This document shows, piece by piece, positions 53,144 through 61,875 of a DNA stretch of 64,000 nt. Made by a program: the position numbers and the translations under genes. Numbering within the stretch: position 1 is the stretch's first letter; each line of letters starts with the position of its first letter. The notes under the pieces are model-generated. The model was not told where the DNA came from, did not search any database, and saw only the letters and a list, made by a program, of their open reading frames with translations. This stretch comes from an uncultured Schlesneria sp. (GTDB taxonomy: Bacteria > Planctomycetota > Planctomycetia > Planctomycetales > Planctomycetaceae), in contig CAIQIR010000060.1 of assembly GCA_903871875.1 (NCBI GenBank), forward strand, positions 33,839 to 97,838, read 5' to 3'.

Positions 53144-54301
53144 TTAGTCTAAAAGCTCGCCTAACAGACGCCGCAGTTCCGGGCCCCGGGCTTCCAGTGA
53201 AATAACCTTTCCTTCTTTATCAACGAGAAACGCTACGGGGATCGAGGAAATATCATATTTCAAGGCCATCGGATTTGATCCACCCGACGATTTTGATTTG
53301 GGATCCTCAAACAGTTGAGCCCACGGAATGGGCCACTCGGCAAGAAATTTCTCCAGTGCTTGGCGATCATGATCAAGGCTGATGCTGACGATATCAAACC
53401 CTTTGGAGTGATACGCGTTGTAGGCGGCTTTGACATTGGGAAGCTCGGCGAGACAAGGTCCGCACCATGTGGCCCAAAAGTCCACGAGCACGACTTTGCC
53501 GCGATAAGACTCCCAATCCAAGATGCCTCCGTCGAGCAACGTTCCTTGCAATTCGAGTTTGTTTCCGGGGAGCCGCAGGCGGTTCGCCCGACCCCGGATG
53601 GTGAACGCGTAGGCCCGTAGTCTCTTGTCGGGTATGTTTTCGACTAGGGCGACCAGTCGGTCGCATAGCGAGGCAGCGGTATCGACTTCGCCAATCTTCT
53701 CGAAACGCTCAATTAAGAAGCCCATGTTGCGGACTGAGGCTTGCGATCCTTTGGAGTCAACCACGTGCTGAATGGCGTCGTCGGCCAATTTTGTTCGATC
53801 ATCGACGGGCATCGATTTTAATTGGAGGGCGCGAGCCGCGTTCAGGAACTCATTTGCCGTTTTGACGACGATTTCCCGCTTATCTTCTCGGAGTTTATTG
53901 ATGAACTCGAGAATATTATTCGCTCTTGCTTCCGCTTGCGACGGCGGTTGCAGTTGGTCGGTGGCCAAGCCGATCATCGCGAATATTTTCATCGCCACCG
54001 CTTCGGCCAGCGATTCATCTTCCGCTTGTTGCGCCAGGATCTTGTCTCCGGCCTCCATCATCGCTCGTTGAGTGTTGCGGATGTAGTCGATTTTCTCCTG
54101 AGGATCCGAAGATTTTGGGCTGTTCTCGCGGAGTTGTTTCACAAACGCGAAAATCTTGTCGGGCTTTCCATCCGGAACAGCAAAACCCGTTTTGGCTGGT
54201 GCGTCGGATGTCTTGCCACAACCCGATGCTGTCAGCATCAATAGAGCAATCAACGTGAGGTTTCTCGCCGTCGAATAGTCTTCTCTCAAACGACGACGCA
54301 T
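53144..54301 (-). CDS. TlpA-like thiol-disulfide oxidoreductase, putative lipoprotein
   Basis: A 385-aa protein. The ATG at 54301 is set by GGGGAG seven bases upstream; an open extension upstream is not needed. The signal ends LTASGC, a good lipobox. A helical middle region (about 30-240, rich in charged helices) leads to a C-terminal TlpA/ResA domain: GTLLDGGILDWESYRGKVVLVDFWATWCGPCLAEL, given in part, with active-site CGPC, then FDIVSISLDHDRQALEKFL and the cis-Pro region ISSIPVAFLVDKEG. It should reduce disulfides, for example in cytochrome maturation, or act in stress defence. It precedes the TPR-redoxin gene. Confidence 0.88.
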   Translation of the reverse strand: MRRRLREDYSTARNLTLIALLMLTASGCGKTSDAPAKTGFAVPDGKPDKIFAFVKQLRENSPKSSDPQEKIDYIRNTQRAMMEAGDKILAQQAEDESLAEAVAMKIFAMIGLATDQLQPPSQAEARANNILEFINKLREDKREIVVKTANEFLNAARALQLKSMPVDDRTKLADDAIQHVVDSKGSQASVRNMGFLIERFEKIGEVDTAASLCDRLVALVENIPDKRLRAYAFTIRGRANRLRLPGNKLELQGTLLDGGILDWESYRGKVVLVDFWATWCGPCLAELPNVKAAYNAYHSKGFDIVSISLDHDRQALEKFLAEWPIPWAQLFEDPKSKSSGGSNPMALKYDISSIPVAFLVDKEGKVISLEARGPELRRLLGELLD

Positions 54302-54450
54302 TAACGATCTCCCCGCCAGAAATTTGACCAACCAAAAGAATAACCAGTCCAGACCACGCTTTACCAGTACTCGAAAAGCCATAAGGGTGTTGGGGAACCT
54401 GTGAACGGAATTCACAGGAACCCAGCACATCCTTCATGGCGACGCTCGTT

Positions 54451-55410
54451 TTAGCCAGAAATTAATTGGCGAAGCGTCCGAAGATGTTGCGGGATCGCGA
54501 CGAATGGATCCTCGGCGGATTCGTATTCCAGAACAACAAATCCGCGATAGTGAGCGTCCTTCAAGATTCTGACTACTCGGGCTAGATCCGCCGGTTCTTT
54601 TTTTCCGCTGCGCGAGATTTCCACCTTAATCTGAGCGTTGATTGCGTAAGGGGCGATTTTTTCCAAGTCGGAATACGGATCGGCGGTCTGAAAGTTTCCA
54701 CCGTCGAAGTTCACGCCAAACCAGGGTGATGGCTTCACACCCTGAATGATCTTCTGCATTTGTTCGACAGTCGAAGTGATCCCCCCGTGATTTTCGAGTG
54801 CCAGGCAAACCCCTTTTTCTGCTGCGTAGACGAGTGATGTATTGATTCCATCAATACATCGTTCTCGGGCCGCCTCTTCGCGGTCTCCTTTAGGAATCTG
54901 GCCCGCAAAGATCCGAATGACGGGAGCTCCCAAGGCGGCCGAGTAATCGATCCAGTCTCGACACATTGTCAGGCTCTTTTGTCGCTCCTCGCCCTCGGGC
55001 AGGCAAAAGTCATTGCCGATCGCGGTTCCTGAAATATCCAGACCAAGTCGAAACGTTCGTTCTTTGAGGCTCATCAGATATTCGTTGGTGATCTGCTGAG
55101 GGAAGTAATAGGCCGTCAATTCCGTGCCGTCGAGGTCTTGCTCGGCACAGAAGTCGATGAATTTCTCCAGCGAAAACGGCGCCGCGGACAGTTGCTCGGG
55201 TGTGTCCCGTCGTCGCAGTAATCGATGAAACGAATAGGCGGCCAGGCTGAGCTTCAGATGTGATTTGCCATTTCGCAAGGGCGGCTCGGCCGAGATTAGT
55301 GGGCTCCTGGCCATCAGCATCTGAGACGCCGCGATCACGCCTATACCCAGCAGATTTTGGCGGAGAAATTCTCGACGAGTCGAAGCGGCCATTGAAACAG
55401 TCGGTAGCAT
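54451..55410 (-). CDS. Sugar phosphate isomerase/epimerase family TIM-barrel protein, Tat-exported
   Basis: A 319-aa protein. A twin-arginine signal (STRREFLRQNLLGIGVIAA) indicates folded export. The barrel (AP endonuclease 2/xylose isomerase-like) has FCAEQDLDGTELTAYYFP, APVIRIFAGQIP, LALENHGGITSTVEQM with the metal-ligand Glu, FGVNFDGGNFQ and QIKVEISRSGK, and ends FVVLEYESAEDPF. Exported members of this family are common in planctomycetes and may act on sugars. The ATG at 55410 is used; ATGs at 55467 and 55392 are possible. It is divergent from the LolD-type gene. Confidence 0.85.
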   Translation of the reverse strand: MLPTVSMAASTRREFLRQNLLGIGVIAASQMLMARSPLISAEPPLRNGKSHLKLSLAAYSFHRLLRRRDTPEQLSAAPFSLEKFIDFCAEQDLDGTELTAYYFPQQITNEYLMSLKERTFRLGLDISGTAIGNDFCLPEGEERQKSLTMCRDWIDYSAALGAPVIRIFAGQIPKGDREEAARERCIDGINTSLVYAAEKGVCLALENHGGITSTVEQMQKIIQGVKPSPWFGVNFDGGNFQTADPYSDLEKIAPYAINAQIKVEISRSGKKEPADLARVVRILKDAHYRGFVVLEYESAEDPFVAIPQHLRTLRQLISG

Positions 55411-55672
55411 CGTGGTCCCTGGTACTGGCCGTCGGCCCGTTTTTATTCGAACTTGTCCCGCCACCATTTGGCAAGAACGTCTGTCTTGCTGGTCTCGATC
55501 CGCAACTCGATCGAAGTCACAATTGCTTCGGCGAGACCACGGAAATCGTGTATTGTGTCCCTGGAACGATCCCGTTGGAAGCGTGTCACTGGAAATGCGC
55601 GTGGCGGACGTTCAAGATGAGAGACAATCGATTTCCGTCGACAACCACGACGCATTACTGGAACCAGGCCCT

Positions 55673-56365
55673 ATGACCGAATCTGCACCGACGCTACTGG
55701 TCGAGCAACTGACAAAAAACTATTCAACGCCGGGCGGTGAGCTGTCGATTCTTCGTGGATTTGATCTGGCCATGACGCGTGGTCAGGCCCTGGCGATCAC
55801 GGGCCCATCGGGATCAGGCAAGAGCACGTTGCTTTATCTCCTGGGAGCTCTCGACTCCCCGACGTCTGGTCGGGTCTCACTTGCCGGTCAAGATCCATTT
55901 GGATTGGGCGAAGCGGCTCAAGCGGCGTTTCGGAATTCGCAGGTAGGATTTATTTTTCAAGATCACCATCTGCTTCCTCAATGTTCGGTGTTGGAAAACG
56001 TTCTGATTCCGATGTTGGCCGGTGGCGGTGCCGATGCCGCGGCGGAACAGCGGGCTCGTGAACTGTTGCGGCGTGTCGGACTGGAAGGCCGGCTGACACA
56101 CTATCCCTCACAATTGTCGGGTGGTGAGCGGCAGCGAGTTGCTGTTTGCAGGGCATTGATCAATCGACCGATCTTGCTGCTGGCGGACGAGCCCACGGGA
56201 AATCTTGATCGGATCACCGCCGAGAGTGTCGGCTCGTTGTTGCTGGATTTGAATCGCGAGCAAAACACGCTGTTGATTTGCGTGACGCACAGCACCGAAT
56301 TGGCCAATCGCTTCCCGCGTCACGGAGTCCTGAACGATGGTCGACTCGAAGAGCAACCGAGGTAA
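55673..56365 (+). CDS. ABC transporter ATP-binding protein, LolD/MacB type
   Basis: A 230-aa ATPase: Walker [14 protein letters not shown]-loop IFQDHHLLPQCSVLEN, signature QLSGGERQRVAVCRAL, Walker B LLLADEPTGNLD and switch His VTHST. This is the LolCDE/MacB/FtsE group. No FtsX/MacB-type permease is next to it: the next gene downstream is a peptidase-like gene. The ATG at 55673 is the fold start; upstream in-frame codons are open but not conserved. The partner permease must lie elsewhere. Confidence 0.9.
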   Translation: MTESAPTLLVEQLTKNYSTPGGELSILRGFDLAMTRGQALAITGPSGSGKSTLLYLLGALDSPTSGRVSLAGQDPFGLGEAAQAAFRNSQVGFIFQDHHLLPQCSVLENVLIPMLAGGGADAAAEQRARELLRRVGLEGRLTHYPSQLSGGERQRVAVCRALINRPILLLADEPTGNLDRITAESVGSLLLDLNREQNTLLICVTHSTELANRFPRHGVLNDGRLEEQPR

Positions 56366-56452
56366 TCACAACCCAGGATGGGTGTCGCCAGGCCGTTTCC
56401 GTTACCGGCTGGTCTGTCAATGTCGCGTCGTCACGGTCAAGGAAATCTGAGC

Positions 56453-57886
56453 ATGTCTCGATTGATCACAGGTGTCTTCTCTTTCTTGCTGCTCACCCAA
56501 TCGGCCTGGGCACAAAAAGAAGTCATGCTGGAAAGTCTCCGGCAACGGGAAGTCGCGACGTGGGATTTGGCGTCGAAGATTTGGGAGTTGGCAGAACCCG
56601 GATATCAGGAATTCGAGTCGTCGCGATTACTGGCGGATGCCTTGGAGACGGCCGGGTTCCGCGTCGAGCGAGGTGTCGCCGAAATTCCAACGGCCTTCAC
56701 GGCAACGTTCGGCAAAGGATCGCCCGTCATCGCCATCCTGGGCGAATATGACGCCCTGCCGGGGTTGTCGCAGGAAGCTGTGCCTGAACGGTTGCCACGA
56801 GGTCAAGCCAGTTACGGTCACGGCTGTGGGCATCACCTGTTCGGCGCCGCTTCTGCATCAGCGGCGATCGCTGTCGCAGATCAGATCAAAGCCAAGCAAC
56901 TGACTGGGACGGTGCGTTTTTACGGGTGTCCCGCCGAGGAAGGTGGTAGTGGCAAGGCCTTCATGGTTCGAGCGGGACTTTTCCGCGATTGCGACGTGGC
57001 TTTGCATTGGCACCCGTCCACCCGTAACACCGCTGGAGATTCATCTTGCCTGGCGCGTGTCGCGGTCAAGTTTCGCTTCAAAGGTCAAAGTGCTCATGCG
57101 GCCGGCTCACCCGAACAAGGGCGTTCTGCATTGGACGCGGTGGAACTGGCTTGCCACGCCTCGGAACTGATGCGCGAACACACGCCCGATTTGACAAGAA
57201 TTCACCATGTCATCACCAGCGGTGGTGGTGCCCCGAATGTCGTTCCTGATTTTGCTGAGGTGTTCTTTTACATCAGGCATCCCAAAGCTGAAATCGTCCG
57301 CGAGCTTTACCCGCGACTATTGAAATGCGCTCAAGCGGGCTCGCTGGCCACCGAGACAAAGCTCGAAGAATTGTATCTCGGCGGGACCATGGAACTGTTG
57401 CCGAACGACAGCATCGCGCAGGTGGCACTGAAGAATCTACAGCAACTCAATAATCTCAAATATGATGCGAAACAGACTGAATTCGCCAACCGAATCCGTG
57501 AAACGTTAGTGAAACCTCAACCGCTGGAATCGATCAGCCAAGTGACTGATACCAGTGGAGAAGTTGGCAAGGGATAGACTGATGTCGGTGACGTTTCCTG
57601 GGTTGTTCCTACGGCTGGATTTACAACGGCCTGTTTCGTTCCTGGAACGTCTTCCCATTCCTGGCAAGCGGTTGCGGCGAGTGGTACGTCGATTGGCAAG
57701 CAAGGGATGGAACTGGCTGCCCGTACGATGGCCGCCACGGTGTGGGATTTAATGCGTCAACCCGAAGTCCTCGCGGCGGCCAAAGCCGAACATGTCAAAA
57801 GACTGGCCGGTAGAAACTACGAACCCCTGCTGTTGCCTGGGCAAAAGGCCCCGCTCGACTATCGCAACGCCCCGGGAAACCAGTAG
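56453..57886 (+). pseudogene. M20-family amidohydrolase interrupted by an in-frame TAG
   Basis: The full frame encodes 477 residues with one amber codon at 57575-57577 (position 375). A signal peptide (MSRLITGVFSFLLLTQSAWA) opens the protein. Metal-site blocks are YGHGCGHHLFGAA, CPAEEGGSGKAF and HWHPST, as in AbgB-type amidohydrolases. After the TAG the same frame continues TDVGDVSWVVPTAGF, then FVPGTSSHSWQAVAASGT and a normal ending (YRNAPGNQ) to a TAG at 57884. The family has GSTDVGD here, so the stop replaces Ser (TCG to TAG would suffice). Translation ending at 375 loses the last conserved His. Either a recent pseudogene, a sequencing error, or suppression. ATG at 56453 follows AAGGAAA. 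Confidence 0.88.
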
Positions 57887-58116
57887 TTTCCTGCTGGTCA
57901 TTCGCTGGATCATGGAAGACGCCGTGTCAATTTGGGCGAGCTGTTTTCTGGTTCATCAGTCCTCCAGTCCTCGCGGTTCTGGTGTGCGGAAAACCTCACG
58001 ATTCTTTCGCGGTGGCCATGGCTCTCTATCCGGCGAGCGAACGATCTTGACCCATCTTGAAGAGAGGGCGATAGTTCGCGATGAATTGAATCGCTGGGCT
58101 TGTGAAGGAGGTTCCC

Positions 58117-59052
58117 ATGGTCAGTGACGGGGAATCGGTCAACGACGACGAAACGGTGGATCCCGATTCGCTTGAGCAGGACTTGAACGACGACGAACAA
58201 CTGTCGTCGGATGAGGACTTTGGCGACTGGGGCGGAGGCGATCTGGAAGCCGCCTATCTCAAGGCGATGTCGGCTTTGGAAGCCTCTGAATTGGAACTGC
58301 CGGGGCCCACCTCCATTGAATCCTCGTCCGAATCTGATGAACAAGAATCGGATTCCGCTTTGAGCCGAAATCTGTCGGTCGAGTCGAGCGATGCCGCGGC
58401 AACTTCGAACATACCTCAAGCATTGTCAGTCGAAGACCAGATCGCATCACTCCAGGAGATGTTCCCCGAACCAGAAACGGCCGTCAATGCGGCGGCGTCA
58501 GGCTCAGCCGCGATCACGTCCGTTGAAACGCCTTTGACACCTCGGCAGATCATTGAGGCGTGCCTATTTGTCGGTGGTTCGGCGCTGACTTCGAAAAGAC
58601 TCTCGGGCGTCCTTCGTGGCGATTTTGATTCCGAATACGTCGACCGCGAAATTGATGAACTGAATCGACGCTACGCAGCCGAAAGCCGCCCCTACGAAAT
58701 TCGTCTCGGCGAAGGAGGTTATCGCCTGACGCTGCGCGAGGAATTTGAACGGATTCGTCACAAAGTCTACGGGCTTGGTCCCAAAGAGGTGCGTCTGTCG
58801 CAAGAGGCGTTGGAAGTGTTGGCGGTAGTTGCCTACCACCAACCGATCAAACAATTGCAAGTGGAAGAACTCGGGAAGCCCGGTTGTGGAGCGGTCCTGC
58901 GACAACTGGTTCGTCGCGAACTGCTGGCGGTCGAACGCGATCCGGTTCAGCCGCGTGAAGTGAGCTACAAAACCACGCCTCGATTCCTGTCATTGTTTGG
59001 AATCCAGAAACTCGACGATCTACCTCGGCACGAACAAGTTTCGTACAAGTAG
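58117..59052 (+). CDS. scpB: Segregation and condensation protein B
   Basis: A 311-aa ScpB. The ATG at 58117 follows AAGGAGG. The first ~140 residues are an acidic, Ser/Glu-rich extension not found in short ScpB proteins. The conserved tandem winged-helix part starts at TPRQIIEACLFVGG and includes YEIRLGEGGYRLTLREEF, LSQEALEVLAVVAYHQPIKQ and TTPRFLSLFGI. ScpB binds kleisin ScpA and the SMC ATPase in chromosome condensation. scpA is not adjacent. It ends 1 bp from the convergent thioredoxin-like gene. Confidence 0.92.
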   Translation: MVSDGESVNDDETVDPDSLEQDLNDDEQLSSDEDFGDWGGGDLEAAYLKAMSALEASELELPGPTSIESSSESDEQESDSALSRNLSVESSDAAATSNIPQALSVEDQIASLQEMFPEPETAVNAAASGSAAITSVETPLTPRQIIEACLFVGGSALTSKRLSGVLRGDFDSEYVDREIDELNRRYAAESRPYEIRLGEGGYRLTLREEFERIRHKVYGLGPKEVRLSQEALEVLAVVAYHQPIKQLQVEELGKPGCGAVLRQLVRRELLAVERDPVQPREVSYKTTPRFLSLFGIQKLDDLPRHEQVSYK

Positions 59053-59053
59053 T

Positions 59054-59710
59054 TCATTTTGCCGAGTTTTTCGCCAGTTCGCTGGCCTTGTCGATCATCG
59101 TCTGGCAATCCGCCTCATTGCATTCACCCGCACGGTAGGCGAAGCGGGCTGTGACTTTCAGTTGGTCGTACAGGATCACCGTGATAGCGGCGTCTGGTGA
59201 GATGCTTTTCGAGATCGTGCCGGTCAATGATTCTGCGGCAAGTGTCAGAGGCAGGTCGAGCTTCTCATCGAATGCCAGCGTTTGCAGGCGAGCGGAATCT
59301 CGTTTCGTTTCGTCACTCAGTAGCACGACAAAGCACCGCAATCCGTCGGCGCGATGCTGATTGACGGTCTGGTCAAGCTGTTTGAGCAATCGAGTCGTGT
59401 CCGTGCCGATGTCTCGTAGGAAGACCATCACGACCGGGCGATCTCCATTCCGACAAACGTAACAAACCGATTTTCCCGCCAGCGGTCCTGTCACGGCGCG
59501 AACGTAGAAGGAAGAAACGTCGCTGCCGACATCGGGGCCGGAATTCAGCGAAGTTGCCGACTGATCACTTCGCAGAACGGATGTCATCGTCAGGATCAGC
59601 GATACGGTACAAACAATTTTCCCGCACCATGAATCGATCCACGAACGGGTTGCGGCAACCCGGCATCGGTCGTCATCGTTTGTGTCGCTGGGCAAATGAT
59701 TCACACACAT
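59054..59710 (-). CDS. Thioredoxin-like hypothetical protein, exported
   Basis: A protein of about 218 aa. A hydrophobic segment (GKIVCTVSLILTMTSVLRS, about 29-47) is a signal or anchor. The mature part has VCYVCRNGDRPVVMVFLRD, FVVLLSDETKRD and DAAITVILYDQLKVTARF, matching a thioredoxin-fold family common in planctomycetes in which a C-x2-C pair (CYVC) lies unusually before the first main strand. The start is uncertain: ATGs at 59881, 59806 and 59710 are in frame, and I use the one that leaves a normal export signal. Function unknown. Its 3' end abuts scpB. Confidence 0.75.
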   Translation of the reverse strand: MCVNHLPSDTNDDDRCRVAATRSWIDSWCGKIVCTVSLILTMTSVLRSDQSATSLNSGPDVGSDVSSFYVRAVTGPLAGKSVCYVCRNGDRPVVMVFLRDIGTDTTRLLKQLDQTVNQHRADGLRCFVVLLSDETKRDSARLQTLAFDEKLDLPLTLAAESLTGTISKSISPDAAITVILYDQLKVTARFAYRAGECNEADCQTMIDKASELAKNSAK

Positions 59711-60122
59711 TTCCGTCAACGGTCTGGTGGTCGTCTCGACGATCGTGCCAACCGGTATTCTCCAATGATAGCCAAAGTTGTGGTGGTCGAACACGGGTAT
59801 TTTCATTGAGTGTGTGAATCCCTGTCGGAAAGGGGGAACGATTGCATTGCGGCTCAATGTAAGGCGGGGGCAATTGTTCACAAGCCGTGAATTTCCCCAT
59901 CGCGGTATGCGTTCTCAGCCGCATGGCAAGGCATCGAAGGGCTGATTGACTGAAATTCTCGCGACCTATGGCAGCTGTTCGCTTGACGTGGCGGGCGATT
60001 TGACGATTGTGTGCATGCTCAGAGCGACGAATTCGTTGTGCGAAGGGGCGTTGGTGCGAATCGTCCCCATCGACGGCGAACGAATTGCGACGAAGAAGCG
60101 ATCTCGTGAATTGAAGAATTTA
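59711..60122. promoter_or_regulatory. Divergent region between thioredoxin-like and RFAP-synthase genes
   Basis: These 412 bases hold N-terminal extensions of both flanking frames (minus to 59881, plus from 59946) that look non-conserved. Some true coding sequence may be included if an upstream start is used on either side. I see no RNA gene, strong hairpin or confident promoter motif. Confidence 0.35.
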
Positions 60123-61085
60123 ATGACGAACGTTGTAATCACGACCGGCGCCCGCCTTCATTTTGGCCCACTTTCCGTAGCGGCGCCCGCAGGTGGACGA
60201 TTTGGCGGCGTGGGGGTGATGATCGAATCACCGCGAGTTGTCGTATCGGCTCGCACGGCGGAAATCGATTCGGTCCAAGCCGATGAGCAGACCGCGACGC
60301 GCGTTGCGAATTTTCTGCGGCACATCCGGCAGGCGCTTCCGGTTGGTAACGGGTCTGGCTGTGAATTGACGGTCACGCAAACGATTCCTTCCCATTGTGG
60401 TTTCGGTTCGGGAACCCAGTTAGGACTGGCAGTGGCGCTTGCGGCGTCTGTGGTTGACAATGAACCGAAACCCGGGTTGGAAACACTGGCTCGTCGAGTG
60501 GGACGCGGACTTCGATCTGCGGTCGGGCTGCATGGGTTTGCTCAGGGCGGCTTTCTCGTTGACGGTGGTCGCGCCGAAACCCATCAGCTGGGAACCTTAG
60601 TTTCGCGTGTCGACTTCCCGTCGGACTGGCGGTTCGTCCTGGCTGTGCCGCAGCAGACGGTGGGATTGTCCGGCGAAGCGGAACAGTCGGCGTTCGCCAG
60701 CCAGCCACCGATGTCGCAGCAGCTGACGGCGGAGTTATGTCGCATCGTGTTGATGGATTGGCTGCCGTCGGTGATTGAGGCCGATTTCGCGCGATGTGCG
60801 GAATCGCTGTTCACGTTCGGGCATGCGGTCGGTCAGTTTTTCTCGCCAGCGCAGGGCGGTGTCTTCGCGCATCCGAGAATGGCCGAATGGGCCGCGCTGA
60901 TCCGCCAACGCGGTATTCAAGGCGTCGCCCAGACTTCCTGGGGGCCCACCCTGGCGGCGCTATGTTCCAGCGAGGCTTTGGCGCACCAGCTGAAGCAGGA
61001 TTTCATGACAGACGCCGCCTGGCATGATTGCTCGTTCGACGTCGTTTCGCCACTTAACCGAGGGGCGAACGTGACCGTCGGTTGA
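60123..61085 (+). CDS. Beta-ribofuranosylaminobenzene 5'-phosphate synthase family protein (GHMP superfamily)
   Basis: A 320-aa protein. The start VVITTGARLHFGPLSVA and GGRFGGVGVMIE are the RFAP-synthase signature, and IPSHCGFGSGTQLGLAVAL is the GHMP-type phosphate loop. The C-terminal AQTSWGPTLAAL is also typical. RFAP synthase joins a 4-hydroxybenzoate/pABA-type acceptor to PRPP, the first committed step in methanopterin synthesis. Planctomycetes use tetrahydromethanopterin for C1 transfer, so this is consistent. No other methanopterin genes are in the window. ATG at 60123; further upstream ATG/TTG starts are less likely. It ends 3 bp from convergent birA. Confidence 0.88.
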   Translation: MTNVVITTGARLHFGPLSVAAPAGGRFGGVGVMIESPRVVVSARTAEIDSVQADEQTATRVANFLRHIRQALPVGNGSGCELTVTQTIPSHCGFGSGTQLGLAVALAASVVDNEPKPGLETLARRVGRGLRSAVGLHGFAQGGFLVDGGRAETHQLGTLVSRVDFPSDWRFVLAVPQQTVGLSGEAEQSAFASQPPMSQQLTAELCRIVLMDWLPSVIEADFARCAESLFTFGHAVGQFFSPAQGGVFAHPRMAEWAALIRQRGIQGVAQTSWGPTLAALCSSEALAHQLKQDFMTDAAWHDCSFDVVSPLNRGANVTVG

Positions 61086-61088
61086 AGG

Positions 61089-61868
61089 CTAGTCCAACAG
61101 CCTCACGGTACCGGCGTAACAGTGTTCCATCGCGAACGCTGTTCGCAACAACAGACGGCCGTCGTCGTCGATGCCGGCACAAATGCCGACGGTCTCATTG
61201 GTGCCGCTGTTCACGGTCACGGGACGCCCCGACAGCACGCAGGCATGTGACCAGCGTTCGACCAGATTCACGGTCCCTTCGGTCAATTGCTTGATCAACG
61301 AATGCCAGTGCGACAGGAATGAAATCAGGATCTCGGTCCGCGAAAACGCACGTCCCTGGCCGGCGTCGGTCATCGAGATGGCGATGCGTCGTTGCGCTTC
61401 AGGAGCCTCGGCGAATGAGTTATTGACGTTGATGCCAATTCCCACGACCAGCCGATCCGACAGCCGATCACCCTGTTCGATCAGAATTCCGCAGATCTTG
61501 CGATCATCTACCCAGACGTCATTGGGCCATTTCACGCCGACTCGGGCGGCAGGCAGAAATTCCGAGATCGTCTCGCCGATCGCCAGGCCGGTGATCAGCG
61601 AAAATCGAGGCCATTCGGCCGCAACCAACCCCAATTGAGGCATGTCGACGACGATGGAAAACATGAGCGAGCCGTCGGCGCCCCACCATTGATTGGCTCC
61701 TCGACCACGCCCCGCCGTTTGTTGATCGGCACCGATCAAAAAGGGAGTGGCCAAAGAGGATTCCGCCGCCAGTTTCAAGGCACGGCTGTTGGTCGAATCA
61801 ACTTGATTGAGCCATTCGACATGACACAGCGGTGATTCGGCGAGTAGGCGGGATACGTCGATCTCCAT
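61089..61868 (-). CDS. birA: Biotin--[acetyl-CoA carboxylase] ligase
   Basis: A 259-aa single-function biotin protein ligase without an N-terminal DNA-binding domain. Motifs: VDSTNSRALKLA, the biotin/AMP loop QQTAGRGRGANQWW, LMFSIVV, VKWPNDVWVDDRKICGILIE, and GIGINVNNSF. It makes biotinyl-AMP and attaches biotin to carboxyl-carrier domains. ATG at 61868 lies 7 bp after the stop of the upstream MBL gene, so the genes are in an operon. A longer in-frame start would overlap that gene. Confidence 0.93.
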   Translation of the reverse strand: MEIDVSRLLAESPLCHVEWLNQVDSTNSRALKLAAESSLATPFLIGADQQTAGRGRGANQWWGADGSLMFSIVVDMPQLGLVAAEWPRFSLITGLAIGETISEFLPAARVGVKWPNDVWVDDRKICGILIEQGDRLSDRLVVGIGINVNNSFAEAPEAQRRIAISMTDAGQGRAFSRTEILISFLSHWHSLIKQLTEGTVNLVERWSHACVLSGRPVTVNSGTNETVGICAGIDDDGRLLLRTAFAMEHCYAGTVRLLD

Positions 61869-61875
61869 GGCAGGT

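Noticed and set aside
57575..57577. Pyrrolysine or other programmed recoding at the TAG
   Set aside because: The position is normally Ser next to GxTDVGD and no recoding element is visible; mutation or sequencing error is simpler, though not excluded.
57578..57886. Frameshift as the cause of the broken M20 gene
   Set aside because: The downstream conserved sequence is in the same frame as the upstream part; a single stop codon, not an indel, explains it.
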